Shown: piece after piece, positions 19,762-27,490 of the stretch | Layout: every line of letters begins with the position of its first letter | Numbering within the stretch: the first letter of the stretch is position 1 | Assembly (NCBI RefSeq): GCF_050896395.1 | Contig: NZ_JBPBBA010000014.1 | Span: 1 to 64,000 of the forward strand | Direction of reading: 5' to 3' | From: Nioella aestuarii | Lineage (GTDB): Bacteria > Pseudomonadota > Alphaproteobacteria > Rhodobacterales > Rhodobacteraceae | DNA length: 64,000 nt | Program-made: the position numbers and the translations under genes | The notes under the pieces: generated by a model | What the model was told of the DNA's origin: nothing | Databases searched by the model: none | The model's input: the letters and a program-made list of their open reading frames with translations, nothing else

Positions 19762-20523
19762 ATGACCGACACGTCCCCCAAATCCGCCCTTCCCCGCCGA
19801 TCCCGCCCCGTAAAGGTGGCCGATCAGATCAAGGATTGGGTCGTGGAACGCGACCTCAAACGGGGCGCGAAACTGCCGAATGAGGCAGAGATGATATCGC
19901 TCTTTGGCGTCTCAAAGGGCACCGTGCGCGAGGCGATGCGCATTCTGGAAGCACAGGGCCTGATCGTCACCCGCACCGGCCCCGGCGGTGGCAGCTTCGT
20001 GGGCGAGGTCAGCCTGGAACGCGCCAAATCGCTGCTCGCCAACTACTTCTACTTCCAGGACCTCTCTGTCTCGGACATCTACCAGATGCGCAAGGTGGTG
20101 GAGCCGGAACTGGCAGCATCCCTTGCGGGCACGCTCAGCCCCGATCAGATTGCCGAATTGCGTGGGCTGGTGCAGCAATATGACCGCCCGGCAGAATCGC
20201 CAGAGGAAGAACGCGACCAGCATATTGCCTCGCTCAGATTCCACGCGAAACTGGCGGAATACTCCCGCAATCCGCTGCTGGCCTTCATGGTGTCCTTCAT
20301 GGCGCGGATCCTGACCGACCTGACGGTCTATCGCCGTCTTTATGAACCCCATAACGAAGAACTGCGCGCGAGGGGGCAACGACATCAGCTGGATCTGGTC
20401 GAGGCGCTGGAGGCAGGCGACGCAGCACGCGCCGAGGCGATCATGCGGTCACATATGCTGGGGGCCGAGGCGTTGATGCAGCGGCAGGAGGCGCAGGTCA
20501 TGCGCCGGTTTATCGCGGAATAA
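19762..20523 (+). CDS. FadR-subfamily GntR transcriptional regulator
   Basis: This is a 253-residue repressor-type regulator with an N-terminal winged helix (about 15-85, KLPNEAEMISLFGVSKGTVREAMR) and a C-terminal all-helical FCD ligand domain (about 95-240). FCD metal/ligand residues are visible in VVEPELAA, SLRFHAKLAEYSRNPLL and an HQLDLVEALEAGD segment. It precedes the DUF1028 gene and the solute ABC transporter operon, whose shared promoter region carries the same palindrome as its own promoter. It likely controls both. The ligand is unknown. Confidence 0.9.
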   Translation: MTDTSPKSALPRRSRPVKVADQIKDWVVERDLKRGAKLPNEAEMISLFGVSKGTVREAMRILEAQGLIVTRTGPGGGSFVGEVSLERAKSLLANYFYFQDLSVSDIYQMRKVVEPELAASLAGTLSPDQIAELRGLVQQYDRPAESPEEERDQHIASLRFHAKLAEYSRNPLLAFMVSFMARILTDLTVYRRLYEPHNEELRARGQRHQLDLVEALEAGDAARAEAIMRSHMLGAEALMQRQEAQVMRRFIAE

Positions 20524-20542
20524 GCGGTGAGGTCCGCGCCAC

Positions 20543-20564
20543 AACGCGATTTCGAAATCGCGTT
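20543..20564. repeat. 22-bp perfect palindrome, copy 1 (TTTCGAAA core)
   Basis: AACGCGATTTC / GAAATCGCGTT is a perfect self-complementary 22-mer, 20 nt after the FadR-type stop. It may act as a terminator hairpin for the regulator gene. A second copy of the core lies 112 bp downstream. Confidence 0.6.
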
Positions 20565-20654
20565 CTTGCGGCCGGTCCCCGGCCGTGCCCGAGCTTGAAC
20601 CCGCAGCGCCACAGTCCGAACCCGACGGTCACGCGCCCATGCAGGGCGCGGGTG

Positions 20655-20674
20655 ACGTGATTTCGAAATCGCGT
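20655..20674. repeat. palindrome, copy 2 (TTTCGAAA core)
   Basis: GATTTCGAAATC is perfect at 20659-20670 and extends with one G-U and further pairs to 20655-20674, followed by TTTT. It lies 14 bp beyond the DUF1028 stop, so the two copies flank the convergent intergenic region and could terminate transcription from both sides. Confidence 0.55.
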
Positions 20675-20687
20675 TTTGCGCCCATCC

Positions 20688-21353
20688 TCACCGCGGTGCG
20701 CGAGACCGATCCGTCAGGACCGGCACCTCGTCCAGCCAATCGGCATAGGGCGGCGTGCGCGCGGCCTGAAGCAGCACCGCCAGATCCTCCAGTGGCTGAT
20801 CGCTCCGGTCGATCCGCAGATCCAGCGGCGGTGCATCGGCATTCAGAACCAGCATCGCCGCTGACAACAGCCCGCGTGAATCGCCTCCGGCGGCCTCTGC
20901 CGCCCGCAGGCTTGCCAGCAGCCGCTCTGCCATGTCCTCGCCCTCACCCTCGCGATACCGCGCGATCAGAGCGTCCAGCACCGCCTCGGAACTCAGCATA
21001 TTGCCCGCCACCGCCAGCCCGCTGAAACAGCGATGCGCGGCGGCAGGAATGCTCTTGCCGCCGGTAAAGCCCCCGGCCCGGCCTGCAACATCCAGCGTGA
21101 TCACCTGCCGATGCCCGCGCCCCGCGTCTCCTTGTGTCACGGCGAAAACCGCGTCGCCCGCGCTTACCCCCTGCCCCATCAGGCGAATCGCCTCATCGCG
21201 CCAGAACACGCTTGGCGCCGTCCCTTGCGAGGCCGACAGCCCCCTCTCAATATCGCCGCGAATGACCCATCCGCCCACACACAGGCTGCCGGTGGCGGCC
21301 GCCGCAGCGTAAGTGCCTGTTTTCTGGTCATGGGCAAGAATCGAGAAGGTCAT
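20688..21353 (-). CDS. DUF1028 (Ntn-hydrolase-like) protein
   Basis: This is a 221-residue protein of the DUF1028 family, which has an Ntn-hydrolase-like fold and no settled biochemical role. The N-terminus MTFSILAHDQKTG, the motif SLCVGGWVIRGDIERGLSAS and the FSGLAVAGNMLSSEAVLDAL segment are characteristic. GGGAG precedes the ATG. It diverges from the oligopeptide-type ABC transporter, with two operator palindromes in the 92-bp gap. DUF1028 proteins often accompany peptide transporters and amidohydrolases, which suggests amide-bond hydrolysis of an imported compound. Confidence 0.88.
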   Translation of the reverse strand: MTFSILAHDQKTGTYAAAAATGSLCVGGWVIRGDIERGLSASQGTAPSVFWRDEAIRLMGQGVSAGDAVFAVTQGDAGRGHRQVITLDVAGRAGGFTGGKSIPAAAHRCFSGLAVAGNMLSSEAVLDALIARYREGEGEDMAERLLASLRAAEAAGGDSRGLLSAAMLVLNADAPPLDLRIDRSDQPLEDLAVLLQAARTPPYADWLDEVPVLTDRSRAPR

Positions 21354-21379
21354 GCCGGGCTCCCGCTAATATTTCTCTT

Positions 21380-21427
21380 GAATTTATCATGATCATTTGC
21401 GTGAATGCAATTCATCATGATAAATTC
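21380..21427. promoter_or_regulatory. double operator in the divergent DUF1028 / transporter promoter
   Basis: A 14-bp arm GAATTTATCATGAT (21380-21393) is repeated as its exact reverse complement ATCATGATAAATTC (21414-21427). Each arm contains the self-palindromic ATCATGAT core, with centres 28 bp apart. The spacer holds a further TTGC/GCAA symmetry. The core is identical to the one before the FadR-family gene at 19684. Confidence 0.7.
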
Positions 21428-21445
21428 CACAGGGAAGGATCTGCC

Positions 21446-23020
21446 ATGAAACTGCTGACCATGACACGGCGCGCTATGCTCGCGGCCGTGGCGGCATCGG
21501 CGCTGGCCATAGGGGCCAATCCCGCCACCGCACAAACCCCGCCCGGCGTTTTGGTCGTTGGCCAGGTGGCCGAGCCGCAGGCGCTCGACCCCCATGCCGT
21601 GACCGCCGTGAACGATTTCCGCATTTTGATGAACATTTATGACGGGCTTGTGCGCTACGCGTCCGGCACTTTGGAAGTGGAGCCGTCGCTCGCCACCTCC
21701 TGGGAGATTTCCGAGGACGGCACCGTCTACACCTTCACCTTGCGTGAGGGGGTCAGCTTCCATGACGGCACTCCCTTCAACGCCGAGGCTGTGGTGTTCA
21801 ACTTCGACCGGATGCTCGATGAAAACCACCCCTACCATGACACCGGCCCCTTCCCGCTGTCCTTCTTCTTCTCGGCCGTACAGGATGTCGAAGCGCTGGA
21901 TGACATGACCGTTCAGTTCACCCTGAACGCACCCTACGCGCCCTTCCTGTCGAACCTTGCCTATCCCACCGGGCTGATCGTGTCGCCCGCCGCTGTGATG
22001 GCGCACGGGGCCGACTTTGGCCGCAACCCGTCCGGCACTGGTGCCTTCGTCTTCGAAGAATGGCGCGCAAACGAAGCCGTGGTCGTGACCGGCAACCCTG
22101 ATTACTGGGGCGGAGCACCCGCGCTGGAGGCCGTGGTCTTCCGTCCGATCACCGACGCCAACACCCGCGTGGCTGAGATGCTGGCCGGTGGCATCGACAT
22201 GATGGTCGAGGTTCCACCAGTGGCCCTGTCCGAATTCGGCGGTGACGGGTTCCAGATCGTCGAACAGGCTGGCCCCCATGTCTGGTTCCTGATCCTCAAC
22301 GCGCTTGAAGGCCCGTTTGCAGATGTCCGCGTCCGTCAGGCCGCGAACTACGCGATCAACAAAGAGGCCATTGTGAATGACGTGCTGGAAGGCACCGCCG
22401 CCGTCGCGGCAGGCCCGACCCCGCCCGCCTTTGCCTGGGCCTATAACGATGAGCTGGAGCCCTACCCCTATGACCCCGACCGCGCCCGCGAATTGCTGGC
22501 CGAAGCCGGTGTCGAGAACCCCGAGATCACCTTCTACGTGACCGAGGGCGGTTCGGGCATGTTGGACCCCGTCGCCATGGGCACCGCTATTCAGGCGGAC
22601 CTGGAGGCCGTCGGCTTTGACGTCACCATCGAAACCTATGAGTGGAACACCTTCCTTGGCCGCGTGAACCCGGGGCTTGAGGGTGAGGCCGACATGGCGG
22701 AGATGGCTTGGATGACGAACGACCCCGACACTCTGCCCTACCTGGCGCTGCGCACCGGTGCCTGGCCGGATCAAGGTGGCTTCAACTCGGGCTATTACTC
22801 CAACCCCGAAGTTGACGCCCTGCTGGAAGAGGCCCGCAGCTCCACCGATCAGGACCGTCGCGCGGAACTCTATCGCCAGATGCAGGTGATCGTTCAGGAA
22901 GACGCGCCCTGGGTCTTCGTGGCCAACTGGGTGCAGAACGCGGTGACATCGGATCGGGTCGAAAACTTTGCGCTCGAACCCTCTTTCTTCCTGCTTCTGC
23001 ATGACGTCGTGAAGAACTGA
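21446..23020 (+). CDS. ABC transporter solute-binding protein, family 5 (oligopeptide/glutathione type)
   Basis: This is a periplasmic binding protein of 524 residues from the ATG at 21446, preceded by AGGGAAGGA. The signal peptide (TRRAMLAAVAASALAIG, ending ATAQ) contains a twin-Arg pair but is otherwise Sec-like. SBP_bac_5 features include EPQALDPHAV, LATSWEISEDGTVYTFTLRE, FNAEAVVFNFDRM and ADVRVRQAANYAINKE. It heads an operon with one permease, a permease-ATPase fusion and a second ATPase, and is controlled by the double operator upstream. Ligand specificity cannot be read from the sequence. Confidence 0.93.
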   Translation: MKLLTMTRRAMLAAVAASALAIGANPATAQTPPGVLVVGQVAEPQALDPHAVTAVNDFRILMNIYDGLVRYASGTLEVEPSLATSWEISEDGTVYTFTLREGVSFHDGTPFNAEAVVFNFDRMLDENHPYHDTGPFPLSFFFSAVQDVEALDDMTVQFTLNAPYAPFLSNLAYPTGLIVSPAAVMAHGADFGRNPSGTGAFVFEEWRANEAVVVTGNPDYWGGAPALEAVVFRPITDANTRVAEMLAGGIDMMVEVPPVALSEFGGDGFQIVEQAGPHVWFLILNALEGPFADVRVRQAANYAINKEAIVNDVLEGTAAVAAGPTPPAFAWAYNDELEPYPYDPDRARELLAEAGVENPEITFYVTEGGSGMLDPVAMGTAIQADLEAVGFDVTIETYEWNTFLGRVNPGLEGEADMAEMAWMTNDPDTLPYLALRTGAWPDQGGFNSGYYSNPEVDALLEEARSSTDQDRRAELYRQMQVIVQEDAPWVFVANWVQNAVTSDRVENFALEPSFFLLLHDVVKN

Positions 23021-23031
23021 GCCTAAGCTAT

Positions 23032-23076
23032 GCGCCGCGGCGGGGGCTTCTTTTCCCCTCGCCGCGGCGCGTTTTT
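23032..23076 (+). terminator. strong hairpin with T-run between binding protein and permease
   Basis: GCGCCGCGGCG pairs with CGCCGCGGCGC, extended by GGGG/CCCC with one bulged T, closing a short loop. GTTTTT follows. It lies 12 nt after the binding-protein stop and 59 nt before the permease ATG. Such intra-operon hairpins usually stabilise or partly terminate the message, so that binding protein is made in excess. Confidence 0.85.
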
Positions 23077-23134
23077 GTCTGCACGGCGGGGGTGCCCCCA
23101 TTTTCGCCCCCGAGAGACCGGAGATTTTTTCGCC

Positions 23135-24082
23135 ATGGGCCGCTACATCCTGCGCCGACTTCTCTCCGCGATCCCGGTGCTTATCGGCATCTCGATCGTG
23201 GTTTTCGTGATCATGGCGATGATCCCCGGCGACCCCGCCACCGCTATTCTGGGCAGCTACGCGACACCCGAAAACGTGGCAGAGCTGAACCGCGATCTGG
23301 GCCTCGATAAACCCTTGGTGCAGCGTTATTTCATCTGGGCGGGAAACCTGTTGCAGGGCGATCTGGGGCGGTCCTTCAACCTCAACCGTCCGGTTCTGGA
23401 CGAGGTTCTGGAACGCTTCAACGCGACGTTGATCCTTGCCGGAACCTCCTTCATTCTGTGTTCATTCCTTGGGATCGCCGCTGGCGTGATCTCTGCCGCG
23501 CGTCAGTACGGATTTGCCGACAAGGCGATCACCTTCGCGGTTTTGTTAGGAATTTCAATTCCTTCCTTCTTCCTTGGCATGATGATGATCCTGATCTTCG
23601 CGGTGAACCTGCGGTGGTTCCCGGTCTCTGGCATGTGGCCCATCTACGGCACGCGGGACATCTGGGCGCTGATCGACCACCTGACCATGCCCGCGCTGGC
23701 GCTGGCGGTGGTGGCGACAGGCGTCATCGCGCGGTTGTCTCGGTCTGCCATGCTGGAAGTGCTGCGCCAGGATTTCATTCGAACCGCCCGCGCCAAGGGC
23801 GTGCATGAACGCGGTATAATCTGGCGTCACGCGCTGCGCGCCGCGATGGTCTCGATCATTCCCGTCCTCGGCATTCAGGCCGGGTTCGTGCTGTCCGGCG
23901 CGGTCTATATCGAACGCGTCTTCCAATGGCCCGGCATCGGCCAGATGCTGGTCGACGCGATCCTGCGCCGCGACATCCTGCTGGTGCAGGGCGGCGTGGT
24001 CTTCGTCGCCGCCTGCTACGTTCTGTTCAACATCATTGTCGACGTGGCCCAAAGCCTGCTGGACCCGAGGATCAAGACATGA
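23135..24082 (+). CDS. ABC transporter permease, DppB/GsiC type
   Basis: This inner-membrane permease has 315 residues and six predicted helices. It starts GRYILRRLLSAIPVLIGISI, has the conserved MIPGDPA loop near 31-37, and carries the EAA-type loop in LRQDFIRTARAKGVHERGIIWRHALR (about 210-235). The ATG at 23135 was chosen over one at 23030, which lies inside the terminator hairpin. Its stop overlaps the ATG of the next gene (ATGA). Confidence 0.93.
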   Translation: MGRYILRRLLSAIPVLIGISIVVFVIMAMIPGDPATAILGSYATPENVAELNRDLGLDKPLVQRYFIWAGNLLQGDLGRSFNLNRPVLDEVLERFNATLILAGTSFILCSFLGIAAGVISAARQYGFADKAITFAVLLGISIPSFFLGMMMILIFAVNLRWFPVSGMWPIYGTRDIWALIDHLTMPALALAVVATGVIARLSRSAMLEVLRQDFIRTARAKGVHERGIIWRHALRAAMVSIIPVLGIQAGFVLSGAVYIERVFQWPGIGQMLVDAILRRDILLVQGGVVFVAACYVLFNIIVDVAQSLLDPRIKT

Positions 24083-25962
24083 TGGCGTTCCTCAAACTTC
24101 TCGCCCGCAACCAGCTGGCGCTGGCGGGGCTCATTGTGATGGGGCTCGTGGTGCTGCTGGCGCTGATCACGCCCATTCTGCCGCTGGCAGATCCAGACGT
24201 GACCAACACGCCCGCCCGCTTCACCCCGCCCTTCTCCGAAGGCGCGATCCTGGGCACTGACCACCTGGGGCGTGACCTGCTGTCCCGCCTCATGTGGGGC
24301 ACGCGGCTTTCCCTTGCCGTGGGCTTTGCCGCCGCTTTCATCGCCGCCACGATCGGGGCCGCGATCGGCATCATTTCGGGCTATTACGGCGGCCGCACGG
24401 ACAACATCATCATGCGCTTTGTCGATGTGCTGATGGCCTTTCCCTATATCCTTCTGGCGCTAGCCATCGTGGCGGCCCTCGGCCCCGGCCTGATGAATGC
24501 GCTGATTGCGGTCGCCGCCGTCAACATCCCGTTTTTCGCCCGGAATATCAGGGGGATCACCGTTGGCATCGCCCATAAGGAATTTGTCGATGCGGCGCGG
24601 CTGGCGGGGCTGTCGGACACCAAGATCATCCTGACCGAGATCCTGCCCAATGTGCTGCCGGTGATCGTCATCGCCATGTCCACAACGGTTGGCTGGATGA
24701 TCCTTGAAACCGCTGGCCTCAGCTTCCTCGGCCTCGGCTCGCAACCGCCACAAGCCGATCTGGGCTCGATGCTGGGAGAGGCCCGCTCCGCCCTTATCAC
24801 CAACCCTCACACATCGCTTGTGCCTGGCGTGATGATCCTGATCATCGTCATGGCCATCAACCTTCTGGGTGACGGGGTGCGCGATGCGCTGGACCCGCGC
24901 CTGAAATCCGGTGCGCTCAGCCGCCCCTTGCCCGCCACGCTGGTGGACCGTGACCGGCAGCCCGGCGGCAGCGCCGACGCAACCGCGCTCCTGCAGCTTT
25001 CTCAACTGGAAACCCAGTTCCACATCGGCCCGCGCATCTACCGCGCCGTGGGCGGCGTTGATCTCGAAATCCAGCCGGGTGAATGCCTCGGTCTCATTGG
25101 CGAAAGCGGGTCCGGCAAATCCGTCACGGCGCTGTCCATCATGGGGCTTGTCGCCTCACCGCCCGGCAAGATCACCGGCGGGTCGGTCTATTATCGCGGG
25201 GAAGAGCTGGTCGGTGCGCCCTATGAGTTGTTGCGCAGCCTGCGCGGGCGCAAGGTGGCCTATATCTTCCAGGATCCGCTGGCGACGCTGCATCCTCTTT
25301 ATACCGTGGGCGACCAGCTGATCGAGGCGTTGCGCGTGCATCGCCGTGTTCCCAAGGCCGAGGCCCGCGCCCATGCCATCGATCTGCTCAAATCCGTCCG
25401 CATTCCCAATGCCGAGAACCGGGTGGATAGCTACCCGCACGAGATGTCCGGCGGGATGCGCCAGCGGGTGGGCATCGCCATGGCGCTGGCCAATGACCCG
25501 GACGTGATCATCGCGGATGAGCCGACAACAGCGCTCGACGTGACCGTGCAGGCGCAGATCCTGACGCTTCTGGATGATCTGCGCCGCGACCGGGGCGTCG
25601 CGATCCTGTTCATCACCCATGATTTCGGCGTCGTTGCGCAGCTCTGTGACCGGGTGGCGGTGATGTATGCGGGACGGATCGTGGAACAGGGAACAACGGA
25701 CGAAATCCTCGCCACGCCCGCCCACCCCTATACGCGCCGCCTGATGGCCTGCGTGCCGGAACTGGGCGGCGGGCGCAGGCGGTTGGAGGCCATTCTTGGA
25801 CTGCCCCCCGTGGTGGACAAACTGCCTGCGGGCTGCGCCTTTGCCGACCGCTGCGACAAGGTCCGCGCGGCCTGCCGACAGGGAGAAATCACGCTGGACG
25901 AGGTGGGCGGCACCCGTTGGGTGCGCTGTATCGCCCCGGAAATCGAGGAGGCGACGGCATGA
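24079..25962 (+). CDS. fused ABC permease (DppC type) and ATPase (DppD type)
   Basis: This 627-residue protein joins a six-helix permease (about 1-285, with TDHLGRDLLSRLMWGTR and the EAA loop HKEFVDAARLAGLSDTKIIL) to a nucleotide-binding domain (about 310-590). Walker A GESGSGKS is at 341-348, the signature MSGGMRQRVGIAMA near 455 and Walker B DVIIADEP near 475. The C-terminal oligopeptide-ATPase extension carries Cys-rich GCAFADRC and RAACR. The frame is continuous with no stop between domains, so this is a real fusion. It overlaps both neighbours by ATGA. Confidence 0.93.
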   Translation: MMAFLKLLARNQLALAGLIVMGLVVLLALITPILPLADPDVTNTPARFTPPFSEGAILGTDHLGRDLLSRLMWGTRLSLAVGFAAAFIAATIGAAIGIISGYYGGRTDNIIMRFVDVLMAFPYILLALAIVAALGPGLMNALIAVAAVNIPFFARNIRGITVGIAHKEFVDAARLAGLSDTKIILTEILPNVLPVIVIAMSTTVGWMILETAGLSFLGLGSQPPQADLGSMLGEARSALITNPHTSLVPGVMILIIVMAINLLGDGVRDALDPRLKSGALSRPLPATLVDRDRQPGGSADATALLQLSQLETQFHIGPRIYRAVGGVDLEIQPGECLGLIGESGSGKSVTALSIMGLVASPPGKITGGSVYYRGEELVGAPYELLRSLRGRKVAYIFQDPLATLHPLYTVGDQLIEALRVHRRVPKAEARAHAIDLLKSVRIPNAENRVDSYPHEMSGGMRQRVGIAMALANDPDVIIADEPTTALDVTVQAQILTLLDDLRRDRGVAILFITHDFGVVAQLCDRVAVMYAGRIVEQGTTDEILATPAHPYTRRLMACVPELGGGRRRLEAILGLPPVVDKLPAGCAFADRCDKVRAACRQGEITLDEVGGTRWVRCIAPEIEEATA

Positions 25963-26918
25963 CGACGGCGCTGAAACTGACCGACCTGAAAAAGGACTTC
26001 CCCGTCGGTAAGCAGCTCTTTGGCCCGCCACGCGCGATTGTCCATGCCGTGCAACCTGTGTCACTGGAGATCGCCAAAGGGGAAACCCTTGGCATCGTGG
26101 GCGAATCCGGCTGCGGCAAGTCCACTCTGGCGCGGATGCTGGTGGGGCTGTTGCCCGCCACCGAAGGCACGATCGAGATCGAGGGCGCGGCGCTGGACAC
26201 CGCCGATCCCGCCGCCTTCGGCAAGAAGATCCAATACGTGTTTCAGGACCCGCAATCCTCTCTCAACCCGCGCAAGACGATCCGCCAGATCATGGAGGCG
26301 CCGCTGAAACATCTGCATGGTATGGCCGCAACCGATCGCGCTGCCCGGATCGCAGAAATCTTCGCCGCCGTGAACCTGCGCGAGGAATTCCTCGACCGCT
26401 ACCCGCATGAATTCTCCGGCGGACAGGCGCAGCGGATCGGTATCGCGCGGGCGCTGGCCGCAGAGGCCCGCATCCTGATCCTCGATGAACCGGTGTCGGC
26501 GCTCGATGTATCCGTTCAGGCGCAGGTGCTGAACCTGCTGGCAGACCTGAAGGCGGAGTTCGGCCTGACCTACCTCTTCATCACCCATGACCTCGCCGTG
26601 GTAGAGGCGGTGAGCGACCGCATCGCGGTGCTCTACTTTGGTGCCCTGGTGGAGCTTGGCCCGGCGGACCGCATCTTCTCAGCCCCCCGGCATCCCTATA
26701 CCAAACTGCTCGCGGAAAGCGCCCCAGTGGTGGGCCGCGACCTGAAAGCGCCCGAAGGCCGCGAAACCGAGCTCCCCGACCCGCTGAACCCACCCCCCGG
26801 CTGCGCCTTCGCCGCCCGCTGCCCCTTCGCCAGCGACCGCTGCCGCGCGGAGGTGCCAGTGCTGGAGGATCAGGGCGACGGCGTGTCGGTGGCCTGTTTC
26901 CATCCGTTGGAGGGGTAG
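25959..26918 (+). CDS. ABC transporter ATP-binding protein, DppF type
   Basis: This is the second ATPase of the transporter, 319 residues. Walker A GESGCGKS is near 48-55, the signature FSGGQAQRIGIARA near 152, Walker B ILILDEP, and the switch His is in LFITHDLAVVE. The C-terminal GCAFAARCPFASDRC motif is typical of oligopeptide transporter ATPases, in which these cysteines can hold an iron-sulfur cluster. It completes a binding protein, permease, permease-ATPase, ATPase set. Confidence 0.93.
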   Translation: MTTALKLTDLKKDFPVGKQLFGPPRAIVHAVQPVSLEIAKGETLGIVGESGCGKSTLARMLVGLLPATEGTIEIEGAALDTADPAAFGKKIQYVFQDPQSSLNPRKTIRQIMEAPLKHLHGMAATDRAARIAEIFAAVNLREEFLDRYPHEFSGGQAQRIGIARALAAEARILILDEPVSALDVSVQAQVLNLLADLKAEFGLTYLFITHDLAVVEAVSDRIAVLYFGALVELGPADRIFSAPRHPYTKLLAESAPVVGRDLKAPEGRETELPDPLNPPPGCAFAARCPFASDRCRAEVPVLEDQGDGVSVACFHPLEG

Positions 26919-27092
26919 GCCTCAGTTGACACTGAATTCGTTCACCCCCCCCGATCCAGAGTCGATTGCCGATATGAGGGACGGAGCTGCCGTTGGAAGT
27001 CAGCCTCTGAATGTCCGTTTTCAATTCCATCTTGGGGTCAGCTGACGGATTGACAATGATTGGTCCCACAATTACTGCACAGCTCACAGCCT

Positions 27093-27137
27093 GCCGGGAC
27101 GACCCGGCCATGAACGGGTAATTGTCAGGACGACCTG
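27093..27137 (+). promoter_or_regulatory. guanidine-II (mini-ykkC) riboswitch
   Basis: Two small hairpins each display an ACGA tetraloop: GCCGGG-ACGA-CCCGGC at 27093-27108 and CAGG-ACGA-CCTG at 27126-27137, with a 17-nt linker. Paired hairpins with ACGR loops define the guanidine-II class. The second hairpin ends 6 nt before the AGAGG ribosome site of the SMR gene starting at 27155. This is the expected position for translational control, with guanidine turning expression on. The downstream gene is a Gdx-type guanidinium exporter, which independently supports the call. Confidence 0.93.
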
Positions 27138-27154
27138 CGATAGCAGAGGTCGAA

Positions 27155-27472
27155 ATGGCTTGGGTTCTTCTTTTCATCGCGGGTGCCTTTGAAGTCGCTT
27201 GGGCAACAGGTCTCAAGAAGCTCGGCATTGGATTCAATTGGACACTTGGTGTCCTGACCCTCATCGCAATGATTGCAAGCATCGTCGCCCTCTATGCCGC
27301 GATGACCCGGCTCCCGCTTGGGATCGCCTATCCGATCTGGACCGGCATCGGCTCTGTCGGATCGGTGCTGGTTGGCGTGTTGGCCTTCAATCAAAACCTC
27401 AGCATGTCCGGAATTGCTGGTCTGACACTTCTGATTGCAGGGATGTTTCTGCTCGGTTCGGATGCGCACTAA
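27155..27472 (+). CDS. gdx: guanidinium exporter, SMR family (Gdx/SugE)
   Basis: This four-helix small multidrug resistance protein of 105 residues is expected to act as an antiparallel dimer exchanging guanidinium for protons. The Gdx-subtype residues are all present: Glu13 and Trp16 in AFEVAWATG, Ser42, and Tyr59 and Trp62 in AYPIWTGIG. The ATG at 27155 follows AGAGG. An in-frame ATG at 27122 lies inside the riboswitch and was rejected. It is the first gene behind the guanidine-II riboswitch and is followed 18 bp later by an isochorismatase-like hydrolase. Confidence 0.95.
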   Translation: MAWVLLFIAGAFEVAWATGLKKLGIGFNWTLGVLTLIAMIASIVALYAAMTRLPLGIAYPIWTGIGSVGSVLVGVLAFNQNLSMSGIAGLTLLIAGMFLLGSDAH

Positions 27473-27490
27473 GACGAAAGGACACGAAAA

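Noticed and set aside
21350..23101. 583-codon minus-strand frame opposite the binding-protein gene
   Set aside because: It overlaps the operator region and the binding-protein gene completely. The sequence is low-complexity and without a domain.
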